Positions 22,710 to 31,358 of a stretch of DNA of 64,000 bases are shown one piece after another. Position 1 is the first letter of the stretch. Each line of letters starts with the position of its first letter. Where the stretch lies: contig CALKPL010000050.1 of NCBI GenBank assembly GCA_937991645.1, forward strand, positions 1 through 64,000, read 5' to 3'. Below the pieces are notes generated by a model that worked only from the letters and a program-made list of their open reading frames with translations, ran no database searches and was not told the DNA's origin. This stretch comes from UMGS1783 sp900555065. Its GTDB lineage: Bacteria; Bacillota; Clostridia; Oscillospirales; UMGS1783. The translations under genes were made by a program, and so were the position numbers.

Positions 22710-24215
22710 ATGCAGAAGAAATGGATTAGTCTTTTGGCCGCCTGCGCACTTCTGATCGGCCTGTTCACAGTTCCAGCGTCCGCCGCAAGCACATCGATCT
22801 CCTTCAGTTCGAGCTCTGTGACGGTGGGCTCCACAGTGACGGTAACGGCTACTTTCAGCGGCGGCGACCAGACTTTGGGCGCGGTTGACGCCTACCTCAC
22901 CTATGACCCCGGCGTACTCCAGTTCGTCTCTGGCAACAGCGCCAGCGGCGGCGCCGGCAGCGTCTCCATTGTGGGCTTTGGTGACGGCTCGGCCAAAACT
23001 CTGAGCTACGCGATCACTTTCAAAGCCATCGGCGCGGGCAGCAGCGCAATTTCTCTCGGCGTAAACCAGCTTCTGAGCTTTGGCGACGGCGAGGGCGGCG
23101 AGGCGGTTCTTCCCGCCTCCGGCAGCAGCGCGACGCTGACGGTCGTATCCAACAATGGCGGAGGCGGCGGCAGCGGCGGCGGTGGTGGCCAGAGTACCCG
23201 TCCCTCCCAGAGCGAAGCGGAACCAGAGCCGGAAGAACCGGTCGCGGAAGTGACCGTTTCCGGCGAGAGCCGGTATCTGTGGCCGACGCTCGACGGCGTG
23301 GAGATCCCGGATGGTTTTGAACGGTTCCCCTATGAATACAAGGGCCACGAGTTCGAGGCTGTGCGCGGCACTTCGCAGAACCTCATTCTGTTCCACATGA
23401 CGAACGCAGAACACGCCGACGGCCGCTTTTATGTCTATATTCCGGACGAGGACGTGCTGTACCCCTATACAGGCCTGTCGCTGGGGGCCGCGCAATACAC
23501 CGTGTTGCGCCTGCCGGAGGGCGTTACCGTTCCGGCCGGGTTTAAGGAGACGGAGCTCAACATTGCGGGTGAACAGGTGCCCGCATGGGTTCTGGAGTCC
23601 GGCGACCATACGGAGTTTTACCTTTTGTACGCAATGAATTCTGAGGGCGCGTCCGGATTCTATATGTTCGATACGCAGGAAGAGACGATGCAGCGCTATA
23701 TAGAGATCGCCGCGCCGGTCATTGCGCCGCCGGAGCCGGAGGAACCGGAGCCGGAAGAACCCCAGGGCAACGTCTATGAGCGCATTACGTCCGACGACGA
23801 AGTGCTGATGGTCGTGGCTATTCTGACCGCCGCATTTCTCGGCCTGCTTCTGACGAATATCGTCGTGCTGCTCGTCAGGCAGCTCGCAAAGACCGGCCCC
23901 CGTCGCCGGGAAAAGAGCCAGGAAAAGCTGGTGAAGAAAAACGGCGACGCGCTCGTGCAGCAGAGCGAGATCGTCGTCGCAGCCCCGGACGCCGCACCGG
24001 AGGAGCTGAAGGCTGAGACAGCCGAACTGCCGCCCCTGTCCGTGGACGGAGGCGAACCGCAGCCGGAACAGCCGTCTGCCGCCGCGCAGGCGCCGGACGA
24101 CCAGGCCGCGGACCCTGCCGCCGTGCAGGCGCCGGACGACCAGGCCGCAGCTCCGGACGCCGCCACGGGAGACTCCGCGCCGGACGCGCCTGCATCGGAT
24201 GCAGCGCAAAACTGA
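22710..24215 (+). CDS. Membrane-anchored cohesin-domain protein
   Basis: A 501-residue cell-surface protein. Signal peptide 1-26; cohesin-type beta-sandwich about 27-147 (SVTVGSTVTVTATFSGG, AVDAYLTYDPGVLQFVSG, LSYAITFKAIGAGSSAISL); Gly/Ser-rich and Pro/Glu-rich linker about 150-180; an unrecognised domain about 185-345 (RYLWPTLDGVEIPDGFERF); a second PEPEEPEPEEP linker; one transmembrane helix about 365-393 followed by RRREK; and a Pro/Ala/Asp-rich cytoplasmic tail with a repeated QAPDDQAA motif. The cohesin faces outward and should bind the dockerin of the hydrolase encoded just upstream in the same operon (ribosome-binding site AAAGGGAG, 12-bp gap). Pairing is inferred from context, not shown. 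Confidence 0.82.
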   Translation: MQKKWISLLAACALLIGLFTVPASAASTSISFSSSSVTVGSTVTVTATFSGGDQTLGAVDAYLTYDPGVLQFVSGNSASGGAGSVSIVGFGDGSAKTLSYAITFKAIGAGSSAISLGVNQLLSFGDGEGGEAVLPASGSSATLTVVSNNGGGGGSGGGGGQSTRPSQSEAEPEPEEPVAEVTVSGESRYLWPTLDGVEIPDGFERFPYEYKGHEFEAVRGTSQNLILFHMTNAEHADGRFYVYIPDEDVLYPYTGLSLGAAQYTVLRLPEGVTVPAGFKETELNIAGEQVPAWVLESGDHTEFYLLYAMNSEGASGFYMFDTQEETMQRYIEIAAPVIAPPEPEEPEPEEPQGNVYERITSDDEVLMVVAILTAAFLGLLLTNIVVLLVRQLAKTGPRRREKSQEKLVKKNGDALVQQSEIVVAAPDAAPEELKAETAELPPLSVDGGEPQPEQPSAAAQAPDDQAADPAAVQAPDDQAAAPDAATGDSAPDAPASDAAQN

Positions 24216-24253
24216 ATGCTGTCGACCGCCACTGCAATATAACAATCAATTAA

Positions 24254-24280
24254 GGCGCCGCGTTTATCGCGGCGCCTTTA
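24254..24280 (+). terminator. Terminator of the hydrolase-cohesin operon
   Basis: GGCGCCGCG (24254-24262) pairs with CGCGGCGCC (24268-24276), then TTTATA. It may also serve the convergent ATPase gene. Confidence 0.8.
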
Positions 24281-24354
24281 TATGTGCCTGTATAATGTCG
24301 AAAACCCGCGCGCATTGGAACATGAACGCGGGTCCGGCGGCGTTTTTTTCCGGC

Positions 24355-25425
24355 CTATACTGCCGGGCGCAGGAAATCGTCGGCGAGCAGCTCCGCATAG
24401 GTCTTGAGCGCATCGAAGTCCATCGCATCCTTATAATACTCTTCGAGCTCGTCGTGGAGCTTGTGGCAGCAATGCAGAATTCCGACCGCCTCGGCGAGGA
24501 TTTCGTCCCGCGCGCGGATGAGGAAGCCGATCTTCGCCTTGTTGCGCTTTTCCCGGTCCACGTCGAGAAAACGCCCGATATTGATGCGGCAGTATGGCTG
24601 CGCTTCGATTTTGTGCAGGGAATTTGAGGTGCACACACAGAGTCCGATATCCTCGAATACAATATGCTCGAGCTGGCCCGGGATGAGCGGGTGGTAGCAG
24701 CTGATAATGCTGTGCCCGTTTTTGAGCGCGCGCACGCGCAGCAGTTCCATCACCTTGCTCGACACGCCGTATTCGTCCTCAAACACAAGCACCTTATCCA
24801 TGCCTCCCTGCAGCGTGTTTTTGTAGAATATGTTGCCGTCCGGCGTAAACGCGGAAAGCAGCCGTTTTTCCTCGTGGGGCGCCTTGTTCTGGGGCTTTAG
24901 GTATTTGCCGCTCATGCGTTCGGTATAGCCCTTGAGTTTTGTCCTGTTGCACAATTCGTTGCCGATCTGCTGCAAGTCGCGCTGCAGCTTGCCCGCGGCG
25001 CCTAAGTACAGATATGTGCGGTCGAACAGCGCGGAGATCTGACCGTTCAGCTCTTTGATCTGCGCCGTCGCCGCCTGGAGCTTTTCTCTGTCCCAGAATG
25101 GGTATATGTTGACGATATTTCCGATGGCGCCGGGATAGGGCGGTTCGAGCACGTGCGGCGGCGTGCCGTCCACCATGCAAGCGCCCAGTTCCCTGACATA
25201 GATGCCGTCGAGCGACGCGGGGTCGGAAGAACAGTGCATATATTCCACATCAAGCCCCATCTGCTCGGCCTGTTTGCCAATACTCCGCATCAGGGTGCTC
25301 TTTCCGGTCCCCGGTCCGCCCTTGATAACATAGACCCGGGACCGTTTATTGATAAAATCTTCGAACAGGGAATAGAATCCGGCTTCGGAGTTTACGCCGA
25401 GGAAACTCTCCTTCGCTATATACAT
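24355..25425 (-). CDS. P-loop ATPase of unknown role (PRK06851-like)
   Basis: A 356-residue cytoplasmic protein with Walker A GGPGTGKSTLMR (residues about 36-47). The first half continues MHCSSDPASLDGIYVRELGA, and a second ATPase-like half (from about 210, VLVFEDEYGVSSKVMELL) lacks a clear P-loop. The overall layout matches a conserved clostridial and bacillar family annotated only as hypothetical ATPase (PRK06851 as I recall). It is a lone gene convergent with the cohesin operon; nothing nearby hints at a partner. The start at 25425 follows AAGGAGAG on the minus strand. Confidence 0.7.
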   Translation of the reverse strand: MYIAKESFLGVNSEAGFYSLFEDFINKRSRVYVIKGGPGTGKSTLMRSIGKQAEQMGLDVEYMHCSSDPASLDGIYVRELGACMVDGTPPHVLEPPYPGAIGNIVNIYPFWDREKLQAATAQIKELNGQISALFDRTYLYLGAAGKLQRDLQQIGNELCNRTKLKGYTERMSGKYLKPQNKAPHEEKRLLSAFTPDGNIFYKNTLQGGMDKVLVFEDEYGVSSKVMELLRVRALKNGHSIISCYHPLIPGQLEHIVFEDIGLCVCTSNSLHKIEAQPYCRINIGRFLDVDREKRNKAKIGFLIRARDEILAEAVGILHCCHKLHDELEEYYKDAMDFDALKTYAELLADDFLRPAV

Positions 25426-25683
25426 AAAAACACTCTCCTTATCTTATCCGTGAAAGACTCTTATGTTATATAGTATTTTGGGCGGCGGTTTCTTGTTAAA
25501 GGTTTTCCCCTGAAATTTGCGACACGGATTGAGGCGCGCTGCGCAAAGTTTGCCGGTTTTCAGCAAAGTACTTTTATTTGCCGGACGGATATGGTAAAAT
25601 ATAAAAAAATAGTCGCGCCGGTTTCAGGCTTCATATAATTATATGCCCGGGCGCGAAAAACCGATTCACTGAGGAGAAATCAT

Positions 25684-26202
25684 ATGCTGGGAAACGGCGC
25701 ACTGTACCAGAAAGAGGATGTAAAAGTCCTCATTATCTATACCCTGAGCCAGCTCAACCGGGCCATACCGACGCGGATTATGGTCGATATGTTTTTGAAC
25801 ACTGACCTTGTCGAGTATTTCACGCTTGCGCAGTCCATCAACGAGCTGATTGAAACGGGCCATCTCGCCGTGGATGAAGAGCAGGGCGTAGTGGTTCTCA
25901 CCCGGCTCGGATACGAGGCGAGCGACGCGCTGTACCGGAGCCTGCCGCTGTATGCGCGGGAACGCGCGCTGAAAGGCGCGCTGGGCCTGCTGGCGCGGCT
26001 GGAGCGCAAGGCCGCCATCTCGACAAGGACGGTGGAACAGGACGGGAAATTTATTGCGCAGTGCACGTTGATGGATCACGACGACGTGCTGTTGAAAATG
26101 GAATTGTTCATGCCGTCTTATGAACTGTCGCGGGCGGTGGAGGACAAATTCGAGAAGGACGCGTTCGATTTGTATCAGATGATTATAAAAAAACTGTCAT
26201 AA
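25684..26202 (+). CDS. DUF4364 family protein (winged-helix-like)
   Basis: A 172-residue protein that matches the DUF4364 family of Clostridia: YTLSQLNRAIPTRIMVDMFL opens a winged-helix-like N-terminal half, followed by YFTLAQSINELIETGHL and VVLTRLGYEASDALYRSLP; the C-terminal half is alpha/beta and ends FEKDAFDLYQMIIKKL. Binding to nucleic acid is suggested by fold only. ATG 25684 has GAGGAG upstream. It is monocistronic with its own terminator. Confidence 0.8.
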   Translation: MLGNGALYQKEDVKVLIIYTLSQLNRAIPTRIMVDMFLNTDLVEYFTLAQSINELIETGHLAVDEEQGVVVLTRLGYEASDALYRSLPLYARERALKGALGLLARLERKAAISTRTVEQDGKFIAQCTLMDHDDVLLKMELFMPSYELSRAVEDKFEKDAFDLYQMIIKKLS

Positions 26203-26211
26203 CGCATGTTT

Positions 26212-26241
26212 CCGGCGCGGGAAAACCGCGCCCGTTTTTTT
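26212..26241 (+). terminator. Terminator of the DUF4364 gene
   Basis: GGCGCGG (26214-26220) pairs with CCGCGCC (26226-26232) around GAAAA, followed by CGTTTTTTT. Confidence 0.85.
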
Positions 26242-26504
26242 ATGCGCCGGGGCGCAGCGCGTGCTTCCGGCCGATCCGTATCCATTCGCGCAGCCGCGTG
26301 CGGCGCCTTTTCCCAAAGTCGCCTGCGCGCGGCTGCCCGTCCCTGAAAACCTGCCGCGCAGTCCGTATTGTCCGCGGCGGCGTCCCGGGTTTTGAAACCG
26401 TTGGCGGCAGCGTGGAAACCGCGGCCGCGAAAACACCTGAAGCAAACGCATGCCGCTGTTTTGCGCCCCGAACGCCCCTGTTCGTCCGCGCGCGGATTCT
26501 TGCG
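26242..26504. other. GC-rich gene-free spacer
   Basis: Between the DUF4364 terminator and the cysK terminator I see no ribosome-binding site, coding signature or RNA structure that I trust. Confidence 0.4.
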
Positions 26505-26537
26505 AAAAAAACAGGCCAGCCGCCGGCTGGCCTGTTT
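26505..26537 (-). terminator. Terminator of cysK
   Basis: AAACAGGCCAGC (26509-26520) pairs with GCTGGCCTGTTT (26526-26537) around CGCCG. On the minus strand the stem is followed by a T run (A run at 26505-26511 of the plus strand). Confidence 0.9.
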
Positions 26538-26548
26538 CCAATATGCGT

Positions 26549-27478
26549 TTACGCGGGGAACAGCCCCGTAGACATGTACCGCTCACCGGTGTCCGGCAGC
26601 AGTACGACTATGGTCTTACCTGCGTTTTCCGGCCGTTTCGCAATCAGGGCCGCGGCGTGAACCGCCGCGCCGGAAGAGATGCCCGCGAGCAGTCCCTCCG
26701 TTCTGGCGAGCGCCCGCGCCGCTTCATACGCCTCGCCGTCCGTCACACGCACGACCTCGTCGAGCAGCGAGACGTCAAGCACCTTCGGCACGAACCCCGC
26801 GCCTATGCCCATCAGCCCGTGCGGGCCGGGCTTGCCGCCCGAAAGCACAGCGGACCCGGCCGGCTCCACCGCGACGATCCGCACGCCCGGTTTTTGCTCC
26901 TTGAGATAGCCGCCCACGCCGGTAATCGTGCCGCCCGTGCCTACGCCGGCCACAAAACAGTCGACTTCGCCGCCCGTCTGCGTCCATATTTCAGGCGCGG
27001 TTGTCTTGCGGTGCGCCGCCGGGTTGGCGGGATTGACGAACTGTCCGGCAAGAATCGCGCCAGCCGTCTCCGCCAGAAGCTGTTCCGCCTTTGCGATCGC
27101 GCCGCCCATTCCTTCTTCGGCCGGGGTGAGGACAAGCTGCGCGCCAAGCGCACGCAAAAGCGCGCGCCGCTCCACGCTCATGCTCTCCGGCATGGTTAGA
27201 ATGAGCCGGTAGCCCCGGAGCGCGCAGACGAGCGCGAGCCCGACGCCGGTGTTGCCGCTTGTCGGCTCGATCACCGTACCGCCCGGTTTGAGCCTGCCGC
27301 TGCGCTCCGCGTCCTCAATCAGCTCGCGCGCGACCCTATCCTTCACACTGCCCGCCGCATTAAAGCATTCGGCTTTTGCAAGCAGGCGCGCTTTCAGGCC
27401 ATATTCGCGGGCGAACCTTGCAAGCTCCACAAGCGGCGTGTTCCCGATCAGTTGGGACAAATCCGATGCGATCGCCAT
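26549..27478 (-). CDS. cysK: Cysteine synthase (O-acetylserine sulfhydrylase)
   Basis: A 309-residue PLP enzyme that makes cysteine from O-acetylserine and sulfide. The PLP lysine is K46 in AAGSVKDRVA, the substrate loop is PTSGNTG, and the phosphate-binding loop is VGTGGTITGVGGYL; the C-terminal GISSGAAVHAA also fits. Length is normal for CysK/CysM. AAGGTG precedes the start on the minus strand. The gene lies directly downstream of rnpB on the same strand with only about 25 bp between, so read-through from the RNase P RNA promoter is possible. No cysE is in the window. Confidence 0.93.
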   Translation of the reverse strand: MAIASDLSQLIGNTPLVELARFAREYGLKARLLAKAECFNAAGSVKDRVARELIEDAERSGRLKPGGTVIEPTSGNTGVGLALVCALRGYRLILTMPESMSVERRALLRALGAQLVLTPAEEGMGGAIAKAEQLLAETAGAILAGQFVNPANPAAHRKTTAPEIWTQTGGEVDCFVAGVGTGGTITGVGGYLKEQKPGVRIVAVEPAGSAVLSGGKPGPHGLMGIGAGFVPKVLDVSLLDEVVRVTDGEAYEAARALARTEGLLAGISSGAAVHAAALIAKRPENAGKTIVVLLPDTGERYMSTGLFPA

Positions 27479-27503
27479 TCTCTATACACCTTCTTATACA
27501 AAA

Positions 27504-27856
27504 TCAGGAGAGCAGACCTGTAAGCCGGGTTCTGTGAAACGACAGCCATCTATCTGGGATGCGCGTTGCCGCGCACCTCTAGCCACCTCTGGGACGGCCG
27601 GGCCGGCCTGTACGTCCCATATGCGGTGTTGCTCCGGATAGGGTTTACAAAACTGTTTTGTCTCCAAAACATTGGTGGGCTCTTACCCCGCCCTTTCATC
27701 CTTACCCGGCAAAGCCGGGCGGTTTGCTTTCTGTTGCACTTTCCCTAAAGTCGCCTTCGGCGGACGTTATCCGCTATCCTCGCCCTGCGGAGCCCGGACT
27801 TTCCTCAGCGCACGGCCTTTCGGCGTGTGCGCCGCAGCTGCCCAGTCTGCTCTCTG
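27504..27856 (-). ncRNA. rnpB: RNase P RNA
   Basis: Catalytic RNA of RNase P, which matures tRNA 5' ends. On the minus strand the 5' part reads CAGAGAGCAGACTGGGCAG and soon after contains GAGGAAAGTCCGGGCTCC (the conserved CR-I/P4 region), and the 3' end contains ACCCGGCTTACAGGTCTGC (the P4-closing region and the pairing to the 5' end). These are the universally conserved blocks of bacterial RNase P RNA. Ends are estimated from the promoter and the terminal helix, so they may be off by several bases. Confidence 0.93.
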
Positions 27857-27860
27857 TCCT

Positions 27861-27889
27861 ATTGTAATACAAGCGCGGCCCCATTTCAA
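27861..27889 (-). promoter_or_regulatory. Promoter of rnpB
   Basis: On the minus strand TTGAAA (27889-27884), a 17-bp spacer and TACAAT (27866-27861). The predicted transcript start near 27855 agrees with the RNA 5' end. Confidence 0.75.
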
Positions 27890-27909
27890 GAAAAATATCC
27901 TGGAACCGA

Positions 27910-27938
27910 TTGATATTACAGGAAAATGCAAGTATAAT
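27910..27938 (+). promoter_or_regulatory. Promoter of murD
   Basis: TTGATA (27910-27915), a 17-bp spacer and TATAAT (27933-27938), back to back with the rnpB promoter. Confidence 0.75.
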
Positions 27939-27963
27939 GTAATGAAAGAAAGAGGTGGATTTC

Positions 27964-29352
27964 ATGTCACACACCTTGCAGACATTATACAACAGGATAC
28001 ATGGGAAGCGCATTTCCGTCATTGGCATTGGCGTAAGCAATACGCCGCTTATCAAGCTTCTCGCCGACGGCGGCGCGGTTGTCACCGCGCGCGACCGCAA
28101 CGAAAATGCGCTGGACGGGGAACGCGGTCAGGCGCTCGCGGCACTGGGCGTAAAGTCCGTGCTCGGCGAGAACTACCTTGCGGGCATGGAGGACGACGAG
28201 ATCATCTTCCGCACGCCCGGCCTTCGGTATGACGTCCCGGCCCTGGCGGCGGCGCGCGCCCGCGGCGCCGTCGTCACAAGCGAAATGGAACTGTTCTTTG
28301 AGCTGTGCCCCTGCCCGATCTTCGGCGTGACCGGCTCGGACGGCAAGACGACGACGACCACTCTCGTCTACGAAATGCTTTCCGCGCAGGGTTTTCGCTG
28401 TCATAAGGGCGGGAACATAGGCGCGCCGCTGCTGCCTGAGATCGCGAATATCACCCCGACCGATATCGCCGTTGTAGAGCTTTCCAGCTTCCAGTTGCAC
28501 GATATGCGCTGTTCGCCCGATGTGGCGGTCATCACCAACCTTTCCCCCAACCATCTGGATTATCATAAAGACATGCAGGAGTACGTGGACGCGAAAAAGA
28601 ACATATTCCTGCACCAAAACCCCAACAACCGGCTCGTGTATAACTACGATAACCCCATCAGCCGCGAACTGATCGCCGCGAGCGGCCGCGAGGCCGTGCC
28701 GTTTTCGATCAGCGGACAGGCCGACCACGGCGTATTGCTGCGCGGCCGCGTCATTCACTATGTGGACGGCGAGCGCGACGAACCTGTGCTCGACATAGGG
28801 GATATCCGGATCCCCGGCCGGCACAATGTGGAAAATTACATGGCCGCCATCGGCGCGGTGATGGATTATGTGGATGTGGAGCGCATCGAACAGGTCGCGC
28901 GCACCTTCGGCGGCGTGGAGCACCGCATCGAACTTGTGCGCACGCTCGACGGGGTGCGCTACTATAACGACAGCATCGCCTCGTCGCCGACGCGGGCGAT
29001 GGCGGGGCTCAACTCCTTCGATGCGCCGCTGACGCTGATTGCGGGCGGCTATGATAAAAACCTCGACTATACCGCGTTCGGCCGGCTGGTGAACAGGCGC
29101 GTGAAGAAGCTGGTGCTGGTCGGCAAATCCTCCGGAAAGATATTCGACGCGGTCGTGCATGCGGATAACTACGACCCAGACGCGCTCGACATCGTCCTGT
29201 GCAGCAATTTTGAACAGGCCGTGCGCACCGCTGCGGCGGGCGCGCATAGCGGCGACGTGGTGATATTGTCGCCGGCCAGCGCATCGTTTGACCAGTTCCG
29301 GAACTTCGCGGAGCGCGGCGAGGCTTTTCGGCGGATCGTCAACGCGCTGTAG
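27964..29352 (+). CDS. murD: UDP-N-acetylmuramoylalanine--D-glutamate ligase
   Basis: A 462-residue Mur ligase that adds D-glutamate to UDP-MurNAc-L-Ala in cytoplasmic peptidoglycan precursor synthesis. Visible are the N-terminal UDP-binding Rossmann domain (ISVIGIGVSNTPLIKLLAD), the ATP loop GVTGSDGKTTTTT (about 121-133), NLSPNHLDYHKDM with the catalytic His, and the C-terminal domain (HRIELVRTLDGVRYYNDSIA, SPTRAM). ATG 27964 has AGAGGTGG upstream; the in-frame GTG 27955 overlaps that site. Unlike most Firmicutes, the gene is not in a dcw cluster; a GNAT gene follows after 6 bp. Confidence 0.95.
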   Translation: MSHTLQTLYNRIHGKRISVIGIGVSNTPLIKLLADGGAVVTARDRNENALDGERGQALAALGVKSVLGENYLAGMEDDEIIFRTPGLRYDVPALAAARARGAVVTSEMELFFELCPCPIFGVTGSDGKTTTTTLVYEMLSAQGFRCHKGGNIGAPLLPEIANITPTDIAVVELSSFQLHDMRCSPDVAVITNLSPNHLDYHKDMQEYVDAKKNIFLHQNPNNRLVYNYDNPISRELIAASGREAVPFSISGQADHGVLLRGRVIHYVDGERDEPVLDIGDIRIPGRHNVENYMAAIGAVMDYVDVERIEQVARTFGGVEHRIELVRTLDGVRYYNDSIASSPTRAMAGLNSFDAPLTLIAGGYDKNLDYTAFGRLVNRRVKKLVLVGKSSGKIFDAVVHADNYDPDALDIVLCSNFEQAVRTAAAGAHSGDVVILSPASASFDQFRNFAERGEAFRRIVNAL

Positions 29353-29358
29353 CACGCC

Positions 29359-30102
29359 ATGATCCGGAGAGCAGACGACATAAAAGGGCTGGCCGCACAG
29401 TTGGATGCGCAGCCCTTTTCCAATATCTACGCGCTTGCCGCGCTCGCGGGATATCCGGCGGACGACAGGTTTTACCGCGCCTACGCCGCCGGCCCGGGCG
29501 CGCTCGTGCTCTGCGGCGGCACGGCCTATCCGTTTCTTCCGCCGGGCGCTCCGGCGGAGGAGGCGGCCCGGTTTTTGCAGATGCAGAACGCGCGCTGCGC
29601 CGTGGGGGACGAGCAGACGGTTCGCGCCCTTGCCGCATATATGCCCGGCGCGTGTATCGAGACAAGCCGTATGCTGGTCCTGCATGGTCCGGCCCCGTCC
29701 GGCACGTTACGGGCGCGGCTGTGCGGCCGGGATGCGGAGGCGCAGGTCTACGGCCTGCTCCGCGCCTGTTATGGCGGCCTGCCGGATTTTCAGGAGTATA
29801 TGGACGCCAAGGACCAGCGGCGCTACTATCTCGGCGGGCGGACCGCCGTGTGCGAACTCGACGGGCGGATCGTCGCCGCGGGCGCCATCCTGTGCGCGAC
29901 GGACAGGGCCGCGCTTGTCGGCGCGCTCGCCTGTGCGCCGCAGTACCGGGGCAGGGGCTGCGCGCGCGCCGTGGTGCGCGCGCTGTACGATGCGGCCGGC
30001 GGCCGCGCGCTGTGCCTGCTCGCCGGACAGGCTTTGCTGCCGTTCTATGCCCGATTGGGATTTCAGGATCTGTGCGCTATGGCGCAGCTTAGAATAGAGT
30101 GA
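29359..30102 (+). CDS. GNAT-family N-acetyltransferase
   Basis: A 247-residue protein with a C-terminal GNAT fold: RIVAAGAILCATDRAALVGA, the acetyl-CoA loop APQYRGRGCARAVV near residue 194, and LLPFYARLGFQDL. The N-terminal 110 residues are a second, degenerate acetyltransferase-like region. The substrate is unknown. The gene lies between murD and a PLP enzyme on the same strand; its stop overlaps the frame just before the next ribosome-binding site, so the three are probably cotranscribed. Confidence 0.8.
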   Translation: MIRRADDIKGLAAQLDAQPFSNIYALAALAGYPADDRFYRAYAAGPGALVLCGGTAYPFLPPGAPAEEAARFLQMQNARCAVGDEQTVRALAAYMPGACIETSRMLVLHGPAPSGTLRARLCGRDAEAQVYGLLRACYGGLPDFQEYMDAKDQRRYYLGGRTAVCELDGRIVAAGAILCATDRAALVGALACAPQYRGRGCARAVVRALYDAAGGRALCLLAGQALLPFYARLGFQDLCAMAQLRIE

Positions 30103-30113
30103 GGGATCAGTTT

Positions 30114-31352
30114 ATGTTTTCACAACAGGTACAAGAGCTATCTGAACAGGCGAAAGCCGCGTTAAAAGACGTGTTTGCGGCGCTGGAGCGCACGGCGGAG
30201 GCCAACCAGTTCCGGGTCATGCGCGCGTTTGCGGACAACCGGGTATCCGACGCCGACTTTGCAGGCACGACCGGCTACGGCTACAATGACCGGGGCCGGG
30301 ATACGCTGGACAGGGTTCTGGCCGGCTGCTTTGGCTGCGAGGCGGCGCTTGTGCGCCACAACTTCGTCTCCGGCACCCACGCCCTGACCGTCGCGCTGTT
30401 CGCCCTGCTTCGGCCGGGCGATACGCTCCTGTCCGCGACCGGCCGGCCCTATGATACGCTTGAGCAGGTCATCGGCATTGCGGAAGGCGGCGGCGGTTCG
30501 CTCGCCGAGTTCGGCGTCCGCTACAGGGATGTCCCATTGCGCGACGGGCGCGAAATCGACTACGCCGCGCTGGAAAGCGCGCTGCAGGCGCGGCCCAAGG
30601 TGGTGTATGCCCAGCGCTCGCGCGGCTATGGGGAGCGGGAGGGCCTTTCCTGCGCCCAGCTTTGCGAGCTGTACGCCTTTGTAAAGCGCGTTTCTCCGGC
30701 GTCTTACGTCGTGGTGGACAACTGCTACGGCGAATTTCTGGAGACGTCTGAACCCAAAGCCGACCTGCTCGTCGGCTCGTTTATCAAAAACCCCGGCGGC
30801 GGGCTTGCGGATACGGGCGGGTATATCGCGGGCGGCGCGGCGTGCGTGGAACTTGCGGCGTGCCGCCTGACAAGCCCGGGAATCGGCGGCGAGATGGGCG
30901 CGACGCTCGACCAGACGAAAAAGATGCTCCGGGGTCTGTTCTATGCGCCGCATACCGTGCTTCAGGCGCTCAAGACGGCGGCTTTCGCCGCCTATGTCCT
31001 GGAAAGGCTCGGCTTCGAGGTGTCGCCCGGCCCGTTTGCGCGGCGGCTGGACCTTGTGCAGTCGATTCATTTCCGCAGCGAACGCAAGCTCGTCGCTTTC
31101 TGCCGCGGCATTCAGGCCGGGTCTCCGGTGGACGCGTTCGCCGTCCCCGAGCCGTGGGACATGCCCGGCTATCAGCACAAAGTCATAATGGCGGCGGGGA
31201 CGTTTACCCAAGGCGCGTCCATTGAACTGTCGGCGGACGCGCCGATCCGCGAGCCGTACACCCTGTATCTGCAGGGCGGCCTCACCTTTGAAAGCGGGGT
31301 TTGGGGCGTTCTGCACGGCGTGGAGCAGCTGCTTGCGGAAACGGGCTGCTGA
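30114..31352 (+). CDS. Methionine gamma-lyase-family PLP protein (YnbB / aluminium-resistance type)
   Basis: A 412-residue PLP-dependent enzyme of the cystathionine gamma-synthase superfamily branch often labelled aluminium resistance protein or YnbB. Family marks: FAGTTGYGYNDRGRDTLDRV, HNFVSGTHALTVALFALL, VVDNCYGEF, and the PLP lysine in SFIKNPGGGLADTGGYIAGG. The C-terminal QHKVIMAAGTFTQGASIELS block is also typical. Reaction is likely C-S lyase chemistry, but the physiological substrate is not established. ATG 30114 has GAGGGATC upstream. It follows the GNAT gene and precedes an immunity-like gene. Confidence 0.9.
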   Translation: MFSQQVQELSEQAKAALKDVFAALERTAEANQFRVMRAFADNRVSDADFAGTTGYGYNDRGRDTLDRVLAGCFGCEAALVRHNFVSGTHALTVALFALLRPGDTLLSATGRPYDTLEQVIGIAEGGGGSLAEFGVRYRDVPLRDGREIDYAALESALQARPKVVYAQRSRGYGEREGLSCAQLCELYAFVKRVSPASYVVVDNCYGEFLETSEPKADLLVGSFIKNPGGGLADTGGYIAGGAACVELAACRLTSPGIGGEMGATLDQTKKMLRGLFYAPHTVLQALKTAAFAAYVLERLGFEVSPGPFARRLDLVQSIHFRSERKLVAFCRGIQAGSPVDAFAVPEPWDMPGYQHKVIMAAGTFTQGASIELSADAPIREPYTLYLQGGLTFESGVWGVLHGVEQLLAETGC

Positions 31353-31358
31353 TCGGCC

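Noticed and set aside
20799..24245. 1148-codon minus-strand open frame opposite the hydrolase and cohesin genes
   Set aside because: Antisense shadow; Arg/Gly/His-rich without recognisable domains, and the plus-strand genes have signal peptides and known folds.
27985..29685. 566-codon minus-strand open frame opposite murD
   Set aside because: murD has all its motifs on the plus strand; the reverse frame has no domain or start signal.
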